From an uncultured Lachnospiraceae bacterium (GTDB lineage Bacteria; Bacillota; Clostridia; Lachnospirales; Lachnospiraceae): a stretch of 26,276 nucleotides of DNA. Positions within the stretch are counted from its first letter, which is position 1. Each line of letters starts with the position of its first letter. Below are positions 16,420 through 24,578 of this stretch, one piece after another. The stretch spans positions 1 through 26,276 of the forward strand of contig CAJTSB010000035.1 in assembly GCA_910578825.1 (NCBI GenBank), in the 5' to 3' direction. The position numbers and the translations under genes are program-made. The notes under the pieces are model-generated. The model had not been told where the DNA came from. It searched no databases and saw nothing but the letters and a program-made list of their open reading frames with translations.

Positions 16420-17904
16420 TCACTTCTTCCTGCCATCCACTCTGCTATCAAGCTCAAACCAGAATTTCACACCGTCCGCCTCGTTGCAGACGCCGCATTC
16501 CTGATGAAACGAATCCATAATCGCTTTTACGATCGACAACCCAATGCCGTTTCCGCCATATTCCCTGGTTCTCGCTTTGTCCACTTTATAAAATTTATCC
16601 CAGATATGGGAAATTTCTTCTTCCGGTATCGGATTTCCGGTATTGAACACTTCCACCCGCACAGTGTCTTCTTTGGGGAGCACAAAAATATCAATTCTCT
16701 TCTCTCCCGCAGCATAATGTATGGCGTTGCTGATATAATTTGTCAGCACCTGCTCCGTTTTAAACTCATCCGCCCAGACATACGCCTGTTCCTGTGCGTG
16801 AACATTCAGCGTAATGCCGTTCTGCTCGCGCAAAATTGCCGTAGCGTTCACTACGCCCTGAATGACTTCCAGAAGATTAAACCGCTCGAACACCACCTGT
16901 TCACTGTTGGATTCCAATTGGTTCAGCGTTAGAAGATTCTTCACAAGCGTATTCATCTTGTCCGCCTCGTCCATAATGACTTCACAGTAGAATTCACGGC
17001 TTGCCGCATCATCATTGATACATTCCTGCAACCCTTCTGCATATCCCTGAATCAGGGCAATTGGCGTTTTCAATTCATGGGACACATTGGAAATAAATTC
17101 CTTGCGCATCTCATCAATTTCGGTCTTTTTCTCAATATCTATCTTCAACTCATTATTGGCGCTCTTCAGCTCAGAAATCGTCTTCTCCAGTGTTTCTGAG
17201 AGCTGGTTCATGTGTTCGCCTAATAAATTGATTTCATTTTCTCCCCTGCACTGGAATTTTGCATCAAAATCCAGATTCGTCATGCGCCTGGAAATATCCG
17301 CAAGCTGCAAAATGGGATTTGTAATTCTCTTCGTCACCACATAGATTATAACTGCACACAGAATAACCATGGTAAGACCCACATAGGCGAGAAAGCTGTT
17401 CGCAATATCCACGCTCTCCTTGATACTCTCAACCGCTGTCCGCATCAATATCATATTTCCATTCTGCAAGGTACCCAACAACACCAGATAATCGGTTTTT
17501 AGTCTGCTGTCCTTCGTCTTCTCAACCACATATTCCGTCGTATTTTTCAGAATTTCCGTCTCTCTGTTACCCGCATGGAAAATCAACTCCAGAAACTGGA
17601 ACAGCAGCCGCTCATCATCCCCTACGTTGGACTGTATAATTGTGCGGTCTGAACTGATAATCATGTAAGAAATATCACTGTTACTACACTTTGTATCCAG
17701 ACTGATTACAAATTCATCTTCGTCCGTCCTGCCGTTTTCACTTTCCCTGTACACCATGTTAAACGTATCGAGCAACGTTTTCTGCTTATGCTCCACATAA
17801 TAGGATTCCAAAAGCGTCGTATTAATAAACCAGCATAGCAGCACGGTTCCCGCTACTATGCCAATCATAATGGTCGTAATCTTTCTTGTGATGGAATGTC
17901 TCAT
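16420..17904 (-). CDS. Membrane sensor histidine kinase
   Basis: 494 residues. Transmembrane helix 1 lies at ~8-31 and helix 2 at ~165-190, with a ~135-residue sensing domain outside the cell between them. A HAMP linker follows (KRITNPILQLADISRRM). The HisKA helix carries the phosphorylated His276 in FISNVSHELKTPIAL. The ATPase domain shows NYISNAIHYA (N box), the VFNTGNPI G1 region and GGNGIGLSIVKAIM (G2). It phosphorylates the response regulator encoded just before it; the two genes overlap by 4 bases (ATGA), so they are translationally coupled. The sensor region has no recognised ligand-binding signature. The layout is the common VanS/PhoR-like one, but the signal cannot be named. Confidence 0.9.
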   Translation of the reverse strand: MRHSITRKITTIMIGIVAGTVLLCWFINTTLLESYYVEHKQKTLLDTFNMVYRESENGRTDEDEFVISLDTKCSNSDISYMIISSDRTIIQSNVGDDERLLFQFLELIFHAGNRETEILKNTTEYVVEKTKDSRLKTDYLVLLGTLQNGNMILMRTAVESIKESVDIANSFLAYVGLTMVILCAVIIYVVTKRITNPILQLADISRRMTNLDFDAKFQCRGENEINLLGEHMNQLSETLEKTISELKSANNELKIDIEKKTEIDEMRKEFISNVSHELKTPIALIQGYAEGLQECINDDAASREFYCEVIMDEADKMNTLVKNLLTLNQLESNSEQVVFERFNLLEVIQGVVNATAILREQNGITLNVHAQEQAYVWADEFKTEQVLTNYISNAIHYAAGEKRIDIFVLPKEDTVRVEVFNTGNPIPEEEISHIWDKFYKVDKARTREYGGNGIGLSIVKAIMDSFHQECGVCNEADGVKFWFELDSRVDGRKK

Positions 17905-18578
17905 GACTCTACCTCAAATTTGTAGCCCATTCCCCAAATCGTCTTGATATATTCCCCCTTATCTCCCATCTTGCTGCGCAGTTTCTTCACATGCGTATCA
18001 ATCGTTCTGGCATCCCCAAAATAATCATAATTCCAGACATGATTTAAAATCTTTTCTCTGGACAACGCAATCCCCCGGTTCTCCATAAAATATGTGAGCA
18101 GTTCAAATTCTTTGTAACTCAACTCCAGCTCTTTTCCATCTACCTTTACCTGATGTCCCGGCCGGTCTACGCTAATTCCGCCGATTTCTATAACTTCTTC
18201 CTCATTTCTGCCAGCGCGCCGCAGGATTGCTTCTACCCTTGCTACCAGAATCCTGGGACTGAACGGCTTGGAGATATATTCATCCGCGCCAATGCCAAAT
18301 CCCTGCAGCTCGTCACTTTCCTCTCCCTTCGCCGTTAACATGATAATGGGAACTTTGGATGTCTCCCGGATCTCCCTGCACACATCCCAGCCATTAATCT
18401 TCGGCATCATTACATCTAAAATAATGAGTGCAATATCCTTCTGCTCATAAAATTTATTCAGGGCATCCTCGCCATCCTCCGCCTCGACAACGTCAAATTC
18501 CTGTTTCACCAGGAAATCCCTTACCAGCTTACGCATACGGCTCTCATCGTCCACGACAAGTATTTTCAGTTTTTCCAT
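17901..18578 (-). CDS. OmpR/PhoB-family response regulator
   Basis: 225 residues. The receiver domain has the acidic pocket (VVDDE, Asp11-Asp12), the phospho-acceptor Asp55 in LIILDVMMPKINGWDV, Thr in MLTAKGEE and Lys in YISKPFSP. The C-terminal winged helix (residues ~130-225) is the DNA-binding Trans_reg_C type, with LSYKEFELLTYFMENRG and TIDTHVKKLRSKMG. The start at 18578 is preferred over an ATG at 18638 because GAGAGG lies just before it and the protein then opens with the family's MEKLKILVVDDE. It overlaps the kinase gene by 4 bases. Targets are unknown; the neighbouring lipoprotein gene is a candidate. Confidence 0.92.
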   Translation of the reverse strand: MEKLKILVVDDESRMRKLVRDFLVKQEFDVVEAEDGEDALNKFYEQKDIALIILDVMMPKINGWDVCREIRETSKVPIIMLTAKGEESDELQGFGIGADEYISKPFSPRILVARVEAILRRAGRNEEEVIEIGGISVDRPGHQVKVDGKELELSYKEFELLTYFMENRGIALSREKILNHVWNYDYFGDARTIDTHVKKLRSKMGDKGEYIKTIWGMGYKFEVES

Positions 18579-18608
18579 GTTTTCACACCTCTCATAAGGA
18601 TTTGATTC

Positions 18609-18638
18609 ATTACAAAGTCTTCCCCAATGATAAAACAA
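18609..18638 (-). promoter_or_regulatory. Possible promoter of the two-component genes
   Basis: Minus-strand TTGTTT (18638-18633), 18-base spacer, TGTAAT (18614-18609), in the 121-base gap before the response regulator. The -35 box is poor, so this is tentative. Confidence 0.35.
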
Positions 18639-18699
18639 TATAAAGCCGTTCTTTTCCTACACAATAACACACATTTATGTTGTTTCTGTGAAAACACTG

Positions 18700-19389
18700 T
18701 CAGGGATTTCCCCCGGATTCCCTTTCTTTGAGAATTTGTTCGCGATTTTCCAAATCGTTCTCCCAATTCTGATACTTCTCTATCAGTTTATTCTCATAAT
18801 TGATAATATTCGGATGATGATCCGTCAATGTTATTATACCTACGCCAATTGTCACAAGGATTAAGAACAGGCTGAACAGCAAACTGAAACGCAGACGTTT
18901 CTTGCTGTCTTCCGCACGTTCCTCCGCCCGCCTTCTGCGATAATCTGACAGTCGTTCCTGCTGTCTGGATTCTTCCAGTTTCTCAACATACCACTCAAGC
19001 GTCTCCTGTTTCCTCGCTGCCGCCTGCGGCGTCTCCGCCTTCGGCTGTCCGGCAGTATCTCCCTGGACTGTCTTCGGCTGCCTGGCTGCGTCCTGCGGCA
19101 TAACCGCCCCGGCCGCCTCCGGAACAGGAATTGCCGTAATATCCTCATCTGCCAGTTCCGGCGTCATCAGGAGGTAATTCTGAAGATCCTTGAGATACAT
19201 CAGACCTACGGGAGTCTCAAAGACCCGCTCCTTCACCAGTTTGTGATACATCTCCAGAACCATCCTGGGATTTCCCATATCCAGTCTGTCTTTTACATAT
19301 TGTATACTGTCTTCCTCCTGACACGCTTTCTTAGCTGTTTTCTCATCTATGAACACAAATCCGTCCACAACCATCTTAAATCCATCCAT
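18700..19389 (-). CDS. Single-pass membrane protein of unknown function
   Basis: 229 residues, not recognised. Residues 1-75 look globular (MVVDGFVFIDEKTAKKA..., ...VGLMYLKDLQNYLL). Residues ~80-128 are a Pro/Ala/Gln-rich linker. Residues 129-166 are very charged and likely coiled coil, ending in RRRRAEERAEDSKKRLR. One transmembrane helix follows at ~168-188, then a ~40-residue charged tail. Basic residues just before the helix put the N-terminal domain in the cytoplasm and the tail outside. The start at 19389 is preferred over a TTG at 19404 because GGAG lies 6 bases before it. The gene begins 42 bases after the chemoreceptor gene on the same strand, so the two are probably cotranscribed, and a role beside that receptor is possible. 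Confidence 0.7.
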   Translation of the reverse strand: MDGFKMVVDGFVFIDEKTAKKACQEEDSIQYVKDRLDMGNPRMVLEMYHKLVKERVFETPVGLMYLKDLQNYLLMTPELADEDITAIPVPEAAGAVMPQDAARQPKTVQGDTAGQPKAETPQAAARKQETLEWYVEKLEESRQQERLSDYRRRRAEERAEDSKKRLRFSLLFSLFLILVTIGVGIITLTDHHPNIINYENKLIEKYQNWENDLENREQILKERESGGNP

Positions 19390-19431
19390 CTCTTTCTCCT
19401 GCAACGCGCAATGCGCTTTGCCATTGGAAAC

Positions 19432-20790
19432 TTATCTGCTCATAATACGCAGAATCTGATCCATATCTGAAATAAGCTCCCTCGAAAAATCTCTTGCCTC
19501 CTGACAAATCTGCTCTGCTTTCGCATAATCCTCATCAAACAACGCCTGAATAGCATCTGAACCATATTTGTGGAATCTCTGGTGTTTCTCTCCAAGAGCA
19601 TCCCAAATCGGACGTACTTCCTCTACATCCGGCGTCATTGCATAATAAAAATGTCCAAAACCACATTTGGAGGAATCAAGCTGCAATGGAGTAACCACAT
19701 GTTCTCCCACCATCCTCTCCAAATTGCCAATCCATGTCTGATGCGCTGTAATCGCATTTTTAACATAGGTGGCAAACTCTTCATTCTTAAGATGGAAAAA
19801 CGGATCTTTTGCCATCTCTCCCATTCTTTTTGCCATTTCATCTAATGTCCGCTCAATCTCTACCACCGGTTTTGCAGCGTCCGACAATTCGTTTCCAATT
19901 TCACGCATGAAATCCGTACTGCTGCGCAACTGATTTTCCATCTCTGACATCGTGCTGCTGAGTTCTTCACTGACTGCTGCCAGAGACGTAACCGCTTCAT
20001 TGACGCCTGAAACATGTTTCTGGTTCTCGTCATTGATTTCCCATGCGTTCTTAATCCTGTCCGTCATACTGTCAAGCGCCTGTATTGTATTTGTGGTACT
20101 ACCTGAACTTTTCTGGGATGCAGCCCGAATTCCCTCTACAAACTGGCCCATGTTCCCGGTCATCCTCTGGGTCTCCTCTGCCAGTGAGCGAATCTCATCT
20201 GCAACTACGGCAAACCCTCTTCCGGCCTCTCCTGCCCGCGCCGCCTCAATTGCAGCATTCAATGCAAGCAGGTTCGTCTGGCGTGAAATGGATTCGATTT
20301 CCCCAATCACATCATTCATACGGTTGATGACTTCAAAAAGTTCTTCCATGTCATTGCGCATCTCAGTGGAGACTTCAATTGCCTGACCGGAAAGCTCACG
20401 GATTGCAGTCAACTCTTCCTGACCGGTCTCTATCTTACGATATACCTCATCCGTATCTCCGGATATCTTGATAATTGTATTCGTAAGTTCTTCAAGAGAA
20501 TTCTTTCCTTCCGCTGCACTTACTCCGTTCGTTCCAAAAATCACTTCTGTGGCCCGTGCCACATTGCGGGATATATCAAGAATCTTATCGGTCTCATGCT
20601 GCAACGTTAAATCGAGAGAACTAATCTGCATAACCGCTCTGATATTCTTCTCAAGTATTCCTGCAAATTGTTTTCTTCCATCCAGCAATCTCTGATACAT
20701 CGCATCTAACTCCGGACTAGCTGAATAATTGCACTCCCTCAATTCTGAAACTGATTTTACAAGCTTATTCTTTGTCATTCCAATTCCCAT
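19432..20790 (-). CDS. Soluble methyl-accepting chemotaxis protein with C-terminal CZB zinc-binding domain
   Basis: 452 residues with no transmembrane segment, so a cytoplasmic chemoreceptor. Residues ~50-310 are a long helical signalling domain whose tip (EAGRGFAVVADEIRSLAEET, with preceding NLLALNAAIEAAR) is the conserved region that contacts CheW and CheA. Residues ~335-440 match the CZB (chemoreceptor zinc-binding) domain: His in AHQTW, Cys in CGFGHFYY and two His in HQRFHKYG are the expected zinc ligands. CZB domains respond to zinc or to oxidants such as hypochlorous acid acting on the zinc-bound Cys. The start at 20790 is preferred over a TTG at 20796. CheV, which couples receptors to CheA, is encoded 4 kb downstream on the same strand. 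Confidence 0.9.
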   Translation of the reverse strand: MGIGMTKNKLVKSVSELRECNYSASPELDAMYQRLLDGRKQFAGILEKNIRAVMQISSLDLTLQHETDKILDISRNVARATEVIFGTNGVSAAEGKNSLEELTNTIIKISGDTDEVYRKIETGQEELTAIRELSGQAIEVSTEMRNDMEELFEVINRMNDVIGEIESISRQTNLLALNAAIEAARAGEAGRGFAVVADEIRSLAEETQRMTGNMGQFVEGIRAASQKSSGSTTNTIQALDSMTDRIKNAWEINDENQKHVSGVNEAVTSLAAVSEELSSTMSEMENQLRSSTDFMREIGNELSDAAKPVVEIERTLDEMAKRMGEMAKDPFFHLKNEEFATYVKNAITAHQTWIGNLERMVGEHVVTPLQLDSSKCGFGHFYYAMTPDVEEVRPIWDALGEKHQRFHKYGSDAIQALFDEDYAKAEQICQEARDFSRELISDMDQILRIMSR

Positions 20791-20821
20791 ACTCAATATC
20801 CTCGTTTCATATTATGTAGTG

Positions 20822-20860
20822 TTACTTGGTTCTAAAATATAAATTTGATTTTATGGACAT
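20822..20860 (-). CDS. Possible 12-residue upstream ORF before the chemoreceptor gene
   Basis: ATG to TAA encodes MSIKSNLYFRTK. AAGGAG lies 5 bases before the ATG, a better ribosome site than that of the receptor gene itself, which begins 31 bases after this stop. It could be a leader peptide or chance. Its start codon lies inside the palindrome at 20847-20866. Confidence 0.35.
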   Translation of the reverse strand: MSIKSNLYFRTK

Positions 20861-20866
20861 AAAATC
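20847..20866. promoter_or_regulatory. 20-bp palindrome, candidate operator, upstream of the chemoreceptor gene
   Basis: Perfect GATTTTATG / CATAAAATC arms separated by GA. It lies just downstream of the predicted transcription start, where a repressor dimer would block elongation. Confidence 0.45.
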
Positions 20867-20876
20867 TCCTTATTTT

Positions 20877-20905
20877 ATTCTCTATGAAATCATGTCAGAT
20901 GTCAA
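20877..20905 (-). promoter_or_regulatory. Promoter of the chemoreceptor gene
   Basis: Minus-strand TTGACA (20905-20900) is a perfect -35, followed by a 17-base spacer and GAGAAT (20882-20877). An A/T-rich 9-bp inverted repeat at 20916-20936 just upstream could act as an UP-like element. The rest of the ~300-base gap to the tmRNA shows nothing else. Confidence 0.55.
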
Positions 20906-21088
20906 CATTTTTTGCACTTTTTTTCACAAAAAAAGTAAAAGAAATTTTTATTTTCTTCTACCTCTTTCCAGTTTTTGCTACAATATCCAGTTATTATGAT
21001 GGTTCTACCTACTATATATACTATATGGAACTATGGAGTGGTATTAAGACATCCTCCCACATCGCGGGTCACTCGTTACCACATTGAG

Positions 21089-21431
21089 TGGAGCTGAGGG
21101 GAATCGAACCCCTGTCCGAAAGTCAATTCACTATGGCATCTCCCATTACAGTCATTAATTTAACATTCCCTCTGCCAGCCGCCTAATGACAGGCTGATGG
21201 TTTCAGTAGCTTCATGATACGCCCACACGCGCAAAGCTTTGCGTATGTCGTTTCCCACATCGTCGAAGCCGGATTCTTAAACTGTGGGTGGTCTAAGGCC
21301 GACTGCTGCAACTAGGCAGCGTATGCTAAATTGTCTTCAGCGTTTATATTTATTGTTCCCGTTTTTAGGCGGTCAGGAGCCGCCAATGGCTTCCATAGCT
21401 GCACAACCCCCGTCGAAACCAGTACAACCCC
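21089..21431 (-). ncRNA. ssrA: Transfer-messenger RNA (tmRNA)
   Basis: The 3' end is a tRNA-like half with the T-arm GGTTCGATTCC and an encoded CCA (ending at 21089). The 5' end GGGGTTG (from 21431) pairs with CAGCTCC of the 3' end as the acceptor stem, followed by the typical TGGTTTCGACGG. The length of 343 bases fits a one-piece tmRNA. It enters stalled ribosomes charged with alanine, adds a degradation tag and releases them, acting with SmpB, which is encoded just upstream on the same strand. End points are inferred from base pairing and may be off by a base or two. Confidence 0.95.
21312..21341 (-). other. tmRNA proteolysis-tag reading frame
   Basis: GCT to TAG encodes AEDNLAYAA, ending in the AYAA type tail recognised by Clp proteases. 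The resume codon is taken as GCT at 21341; the preceding in-frame AAC could add an Asn. The first Ala comes from the tmRNA itself. Confidence 0.75.
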
Positions 21432-21438
21432 TGGTTTA

Positions 21439-21457
21439 ACTGCTGTTGTTCAGCAGT
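21439..21457 (-). other. Hairpin in the 5' leader of pre-tmRNA
   Basis: ACTGCTG (21439-21445) / CAGCAGT (21451-21457), 7 bp with a 5-base loop. It fills the stretch between the predicted transcription start and the mature 5' end, so it would be removed by RNase P-type processing. Confidence 0.5.
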
Positions 21458-21462
21458 AGTTT

Positions 21463-21491
21463 ATACTAACATGTTATTCCGTCCATGTCAA
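21463..21491 (-). promoter_or_regulatory. Promoter of ssrA
   Basis: Minus-strand TTGACA (21491-21486), 17-base spacer, TAGTAT (21468-21463). It starts inside the short gap after smpB and places the start near 21456. Confidence 0.7.
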
Positions 21492-21495
21492 GGAT

Positions 21496-21963
21496 TTAAT
21501 ATAAATTTTTGACCTTAAACTCTCGCTCGGACTCCCGGCGCATGTCCTTTTTGGCAATGTCCTGCCTCTTGTCATAAAGTTTTTTGCCTCGTGCAAGGGC
21601 AATTTCGACTTTTACCAGACTCCCCTTAAAATAAACCTGCAAGGGTACAATGGTATATCCTTTCGCCGTCATTTTTCCTTCTATCTTATTGATTTCATAC
21701 TTGTGCAGTAAAAGCTTTCTGGGACGCAGCGGATCCTTATTAAAGATATTTCCTTTTTCATAAGGACTGATGTGCATCCCATAGACAATGACTTCACCCT
21801 TTTCTATGCGGATGAATGATTCCTTGATGGAACACTTACCCATCCGCAGCGATTTCACCTCTGTCCCTGCAAGGCTGATTCCCGCCTCAAATTTGTCTTC
21901 TATAAAATAATCGTGGAAAGCTTTCTTATTGTTTGCAATGAGCTTTTTACTTTCTTTCCCCAT
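21496..21963 (-). CDS. smpB: SsrA-binding protein SmpB
   Basis: 155 residues, the usual length. It opens with KKLIANNKKAFHDYFIEDKFEAGISLAGTEVKSLR, the standard SmpB beginning, and has the YEKGNIFNKDPLRPRKLLLHK core and the ALARGKKLYDKR stretch. The basic C-terminal tail (RRESEREFKVKNLY) is the part that enters the mRNA channel of a stalled ribosome. SmpB binds the tRNA-like part of tmRNA and delivers it to ribosomes stuck on broken messages. The start at 21963 is preferred over the ATG at 21969 because of spacing from GAGG. It sits between rnr (30 bases upstream) and ssrA (downstream), the classic trans-translation cluster. Confidence 0.95.
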   Translation of the reverse strand: MGKESKKLIANNKKAFHDYFIEDKFEAGISLAGTEVKSLRMGKCSIKESFIRIEKGEVIVYGMHISPYEKGNIFNKDPLRPRKLLLHKYEINKIEGKMTAKGYTIVPLQVYFKGSLVKVEIALARGKKLYDKRQDIAKKDMRRESEREFKVKNLY

Positions 21964-21992
21964 CTTCATTCCTCTTTTTCACTCTCTTATTA

Positions 21993-24182
21993 CTAATGTG
22001 CCCGGTATCTGCCGATATCCTCCGCCGATACATCCAGACCGAATTCCTCCGCCTGCTCTGGCAGGACAAAATCAATCGTTCTCATGAATTTATCGGCATC
22101 TGCAACTACAACGGAAACCATCTGTCCAAGTTTATAGACTTTATTTGTCCGCTCACCCGTCAATTCATAGGTCTCCTCATTAAAATGATAATAGTCATCG
22201 GTCATATTGTCAACATGTATCATTCCTTCCACTGTATTGGGAAGTTCCACATACATCCCCCACGCCGTTACACTGGAGATGACGCCCTCAAAGGTTTCTC
22301 CGATATGCTCCGACATATACTCCACTTTCTTCAGCTTGTCTGTCTCGCGTTCCGCCTCCTCTGCCCGACGCTCCCTTGTGCTGGACTGCGCTGCCACCTC
22401 CGGCAGGATTTTATCGTAATGCGCCATCCGTTTCTCGTTCATTCTCCCACGCAGCGTTTCTTTAATAATGCGGTGAATCTGCAAATCCGGATAACGGCGA
22501 ATCGGCGAAGTAAAATGGCAATAATACTGGGCTGCCAGCCCAAAATGTCCAGTATTCTGCACCGTATATTTTGCCTGTTTCATGGAACGCAGCGTCAGAC
22601 GACTGATTAATGGTTCCTCCGGTGTATCCTCAATCTTCTCCAGCAATTTCTGCAGTTCCTTCGGATGAATCTCATCTTGTCCAATCCTGATAGTATAGCC
22701 AAAATTATTGATAAACGTCCCCAGCTTGCGAATTTTCTCAGAATCCGGCGTATCATGCGTACGGTACACAAACGGAACTTCCTGCCAGAAGTAGTCCTGT
22801 GCCACCGTCTCATTTGCAATCAGCATAAAATCCTCAATGATGCGTGTCGCTACATTGCGTTCGTATGGCTTGATTTCCAATGGCCTGCCCTGCTCATCGA
22901 GAACAATCTTGGTCTCCGGAAAATCAAAATCGATCGAACCGCGCATCCTCCGTTTCTCACGTAAAATTGCCGCCAATTCCTCCATCAACTCAAACATGGG
23001 AACCAGTTCTTTATATTCTTCCCGTTCTTTTTCATCCTTGTCTTTCAATATCTTGCGCACGCTGGTATAGCTCATCCTGCGGTCTACACGGACAACCGTC
23101 TCTGCAATCTCATGTCCAATGACAACGCCCGCGGGGTTTATCAGCATAATACAGCTCAAAGCCAGACGATCCTCTCCGGCATTCAAGGAACAAATGCCAT
23201 TGGACAAGACATGCGGCAGCATGGGAATTACCCGGTCTACCAGATAGACGCTGGTTCCGCGCTCCAATGCCTCCACATCCAGCGCACTGTGTTCCTGTAC
23301 ATAATTGGTCACATCCGCAATATGCACGCCGAGACGGTAATTTTCACCCTCTTTTGTCAGGGTTATGGCATCATCCAGGTCTTTGGCGTCCTCGCCGTCT
23401 ATTGTTACCATCTGCCAGTCACGCACATCTTTCCTTCCGGCCATGTCTGCACCACTAACCGGTTTTCCCACATTCTCCGCCTGTTTTAAGACCTTCGGCG
23501 GGAACTCCGTCGGCAGCTCATATCCTTTGACAATGGACATGATATCCGTTCCGGGGTCATTAACATGACCGATAATCTCAATCACCTTTCCTTCCGGTTT
23601 TTTACGCTCATTCCCGTAATCGGTGATTTCCACAACTACCTTATGTCCATCTACCGCTCCTTTGGAATGTTCCAGCGGGACAAAAATATCCTGCCCGAGT
23701 TTCAGGTTGTCGGGAACGACAAAGCCAAAATTTTTGCTCTTTTGGAAGATTCCCACTGCCTTTGTAATCCCTCTCTGCAGAATTTTTACCACAGCGCCTT
23801 CCCGGCGTCTGCCTTCTGCGCTTTTTCCAGATTGCAAAGAAATCTGTACCAGATCTCCGTGCATAGCGCCGTTGACCTGGGACTCTGATATAAAAATGTC
23901 TTCTGTCTCCCCTTCCACTGCCACGAAACCGAATCCACGCGCATTTCCAATAAACGTGCCTGTGAGGAATTTCCCCTCGGTCTTTGAATACTTTCCACGC
24001 TTGGAAACCTCTATCTTCCCCTCCATCATAAGCTCATGCAGCACTTCCTCCAACGCCGCGCGTTCTTCGCGCGGTACATCCAGAAGGATGGCGAGCTCTT
24101 TTATCTTCATGGGCACATAAAGATCACTGCACATGAATTCATAAATCATTTTTTTCCTGCTGATTAATAATTCTTTTTCCAT
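21993..24182 (-). CDS. rnr: Ribonuclease R
   Basis: 729 residues. An N-terminal helix-turn-helix (residues ~10-65) is followed by two cold-shock OB folds, the RNB catalytic domain and a C-terminal S1 RNA-binding domain (about 620-705, GETFEGVISSVTAWGMYVEL). The catalytic acids are in DGEDAKDLDDAI (Asp268, Asp270, Asp271), which bind magnesium. This processive 3'-to-5' exonuclease degrades structured RNA and, with SmpB and tmRNA, the faulty messages of stalled ribosomes. Start ATG has AGGAG 7 bases upstream. It is followed by smpB at 30 bases, so both are likely on one transcript. A terminator of secG lies just before it. Confidence 0.95.
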   Translation of the reverse strand: MEKELLISRKKMIYEFMCSDLYVPMKIKELAILLDVPREERAALEEVLHELMMEGKIEVSKRGKYSKTEGKFLTGTFIGNARGFGFVAVEGETEDIFISESQVNGAMHGDLVQISLQSGKSAEGRRREGAVVKILQRGITKAVGIFQKSKNFGFVVPDNLKLGQDIFVPLEHSKGAVDGHKVVVEITDYGNERKKPEGKVIEIIGHVNDPGTDIMSIVKGYELPTEFPPKVLKQAENVGKPVSGADMAGRKDVRDWQMVTIDGEDAKDLDDAITLTKEGENYRLGVHIADVTNYVQEHSALDVEALERGTSVYLVDRVIPMLPHVLSNGICSLNAGEDRLALSCIMLINPAGVVIGHEIAETVVRVDRRMSYTSVRKILKDKDEKEREEYKELVPMFELMEELAAILREKRRMRGSIDFDFPETKIVLDEQGRPLEIKPYERNVATRIIEDFMLIANETVAQDYFWQEVPFVYRTHDTPDSEKIRKLGTFINNFGYTIRIGQDEIHPKELQKLLEKIEDTPEEPLISRLTLRSMKQAKYTVQNTGHFGLAAQYYCHFTSPIRRYPDLQIHRIIKETLRGRMNEKRMAHYDKILPEVAAQSSTRERRAEEAERETDKLKKVEYMSEHIGETFEGVISSVTAWGMYVELPNTVEGMIHVDNMTDDYYHFNEETYELTGERTNKVYKLGQMVSVVVADADKFMRTIDFVLPEQAEEFGLDVSAEDIGRYRAH

Positions 24183-24201
24183 AAATTTCTCCTAATAAGA
24201 T

Positions 24202-24230
24202 AAAAAAGACTGCCGATTTCCGACAGTCTT
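24202..24230 (-). terminator. Intrinsic terminator after secG
   Basis: Minus-strand stem AAGACTG (24230-24224) / CAGTCTT (24212-24206), extended by a U-G pair and two G-C pairs around a small loop, then a run of T. It lies between secG and rnr and may let only part of secG transcription enter rnr. Confidence 0.8.
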
Positions 24231-24237
24231 CTGATTC

Positions 24238-24477
24238 CTAAAAACTTCCGATATTCAACACACCCGCAAGTACCAGGAACAGTATTACCATAATCCTGGT
24301 AGCCATCACAAGCCTTCCCTCCATGGAACGTCCCTTGTTCTTGCCCCAGTATGTATCTGCTGCACCGCTGATTGCTCCGAGTCCTGCTGACTTACCTTCC
24401 TGCATCAGAACGACCACTGTCAAAATAATACTGATTATGATAAATACTACCATACAAACCGTCTTTAAAATTTCCAC
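24238..24477 (-). CDS. secG: Protein translocase subunit SecG
   Basis: 79 residues, the usual size. Two transmembrane helices (~3-25 and ~55-75) flank a short loop with the SecG signature QEGKSAGLGAISGAADTYWGK. SecG is the small auxiliary subunit of the SecYEG channel and aids SecA-driven protein export. GTG start with AGGAGG 10 bases upstream. A clear promoter precedes it and a terminator follows. The pairing secG-rnr-smpB is common in Bacillota. Confidence 0.95.
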   Translation of the reverse strand: MEILKTVCMVVFIIISIILTVVVLMQEGKSAGLGAISGAADTYWGKNKGRSMEGRLVMATRIMVILFLVLAGVLNIGSF

Positions 24478-24520
24478 TTCTATCGTACCTCCTGCCTTAA
24501 ATCCTGCTCATAACTTGTTT

Positions 24521-24549
24521 ATCATACCACAACCGGGCATATTTTTCAA
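24521..24549 (-). promoter_or_regulatory. Promoter of secG
   Basis: Minus-strand TTGAAA (24549-24544), 17-base spacer, TATGAT (24526-24521). Start near 24514, giving a ~37-base leader. Confidence 0.7.
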
Positions 24550-24578
24550 GGATTATTTTTCCTGAATTACAGAAAGCA

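Noticed and set aside
21064..21088. Inverted repeat CCAC...GTGG just beyond the tmRNA 3' end as its terminator
   Set aside because: The stem is short and no U-run follows; the true terminator of ssrA was not identified.
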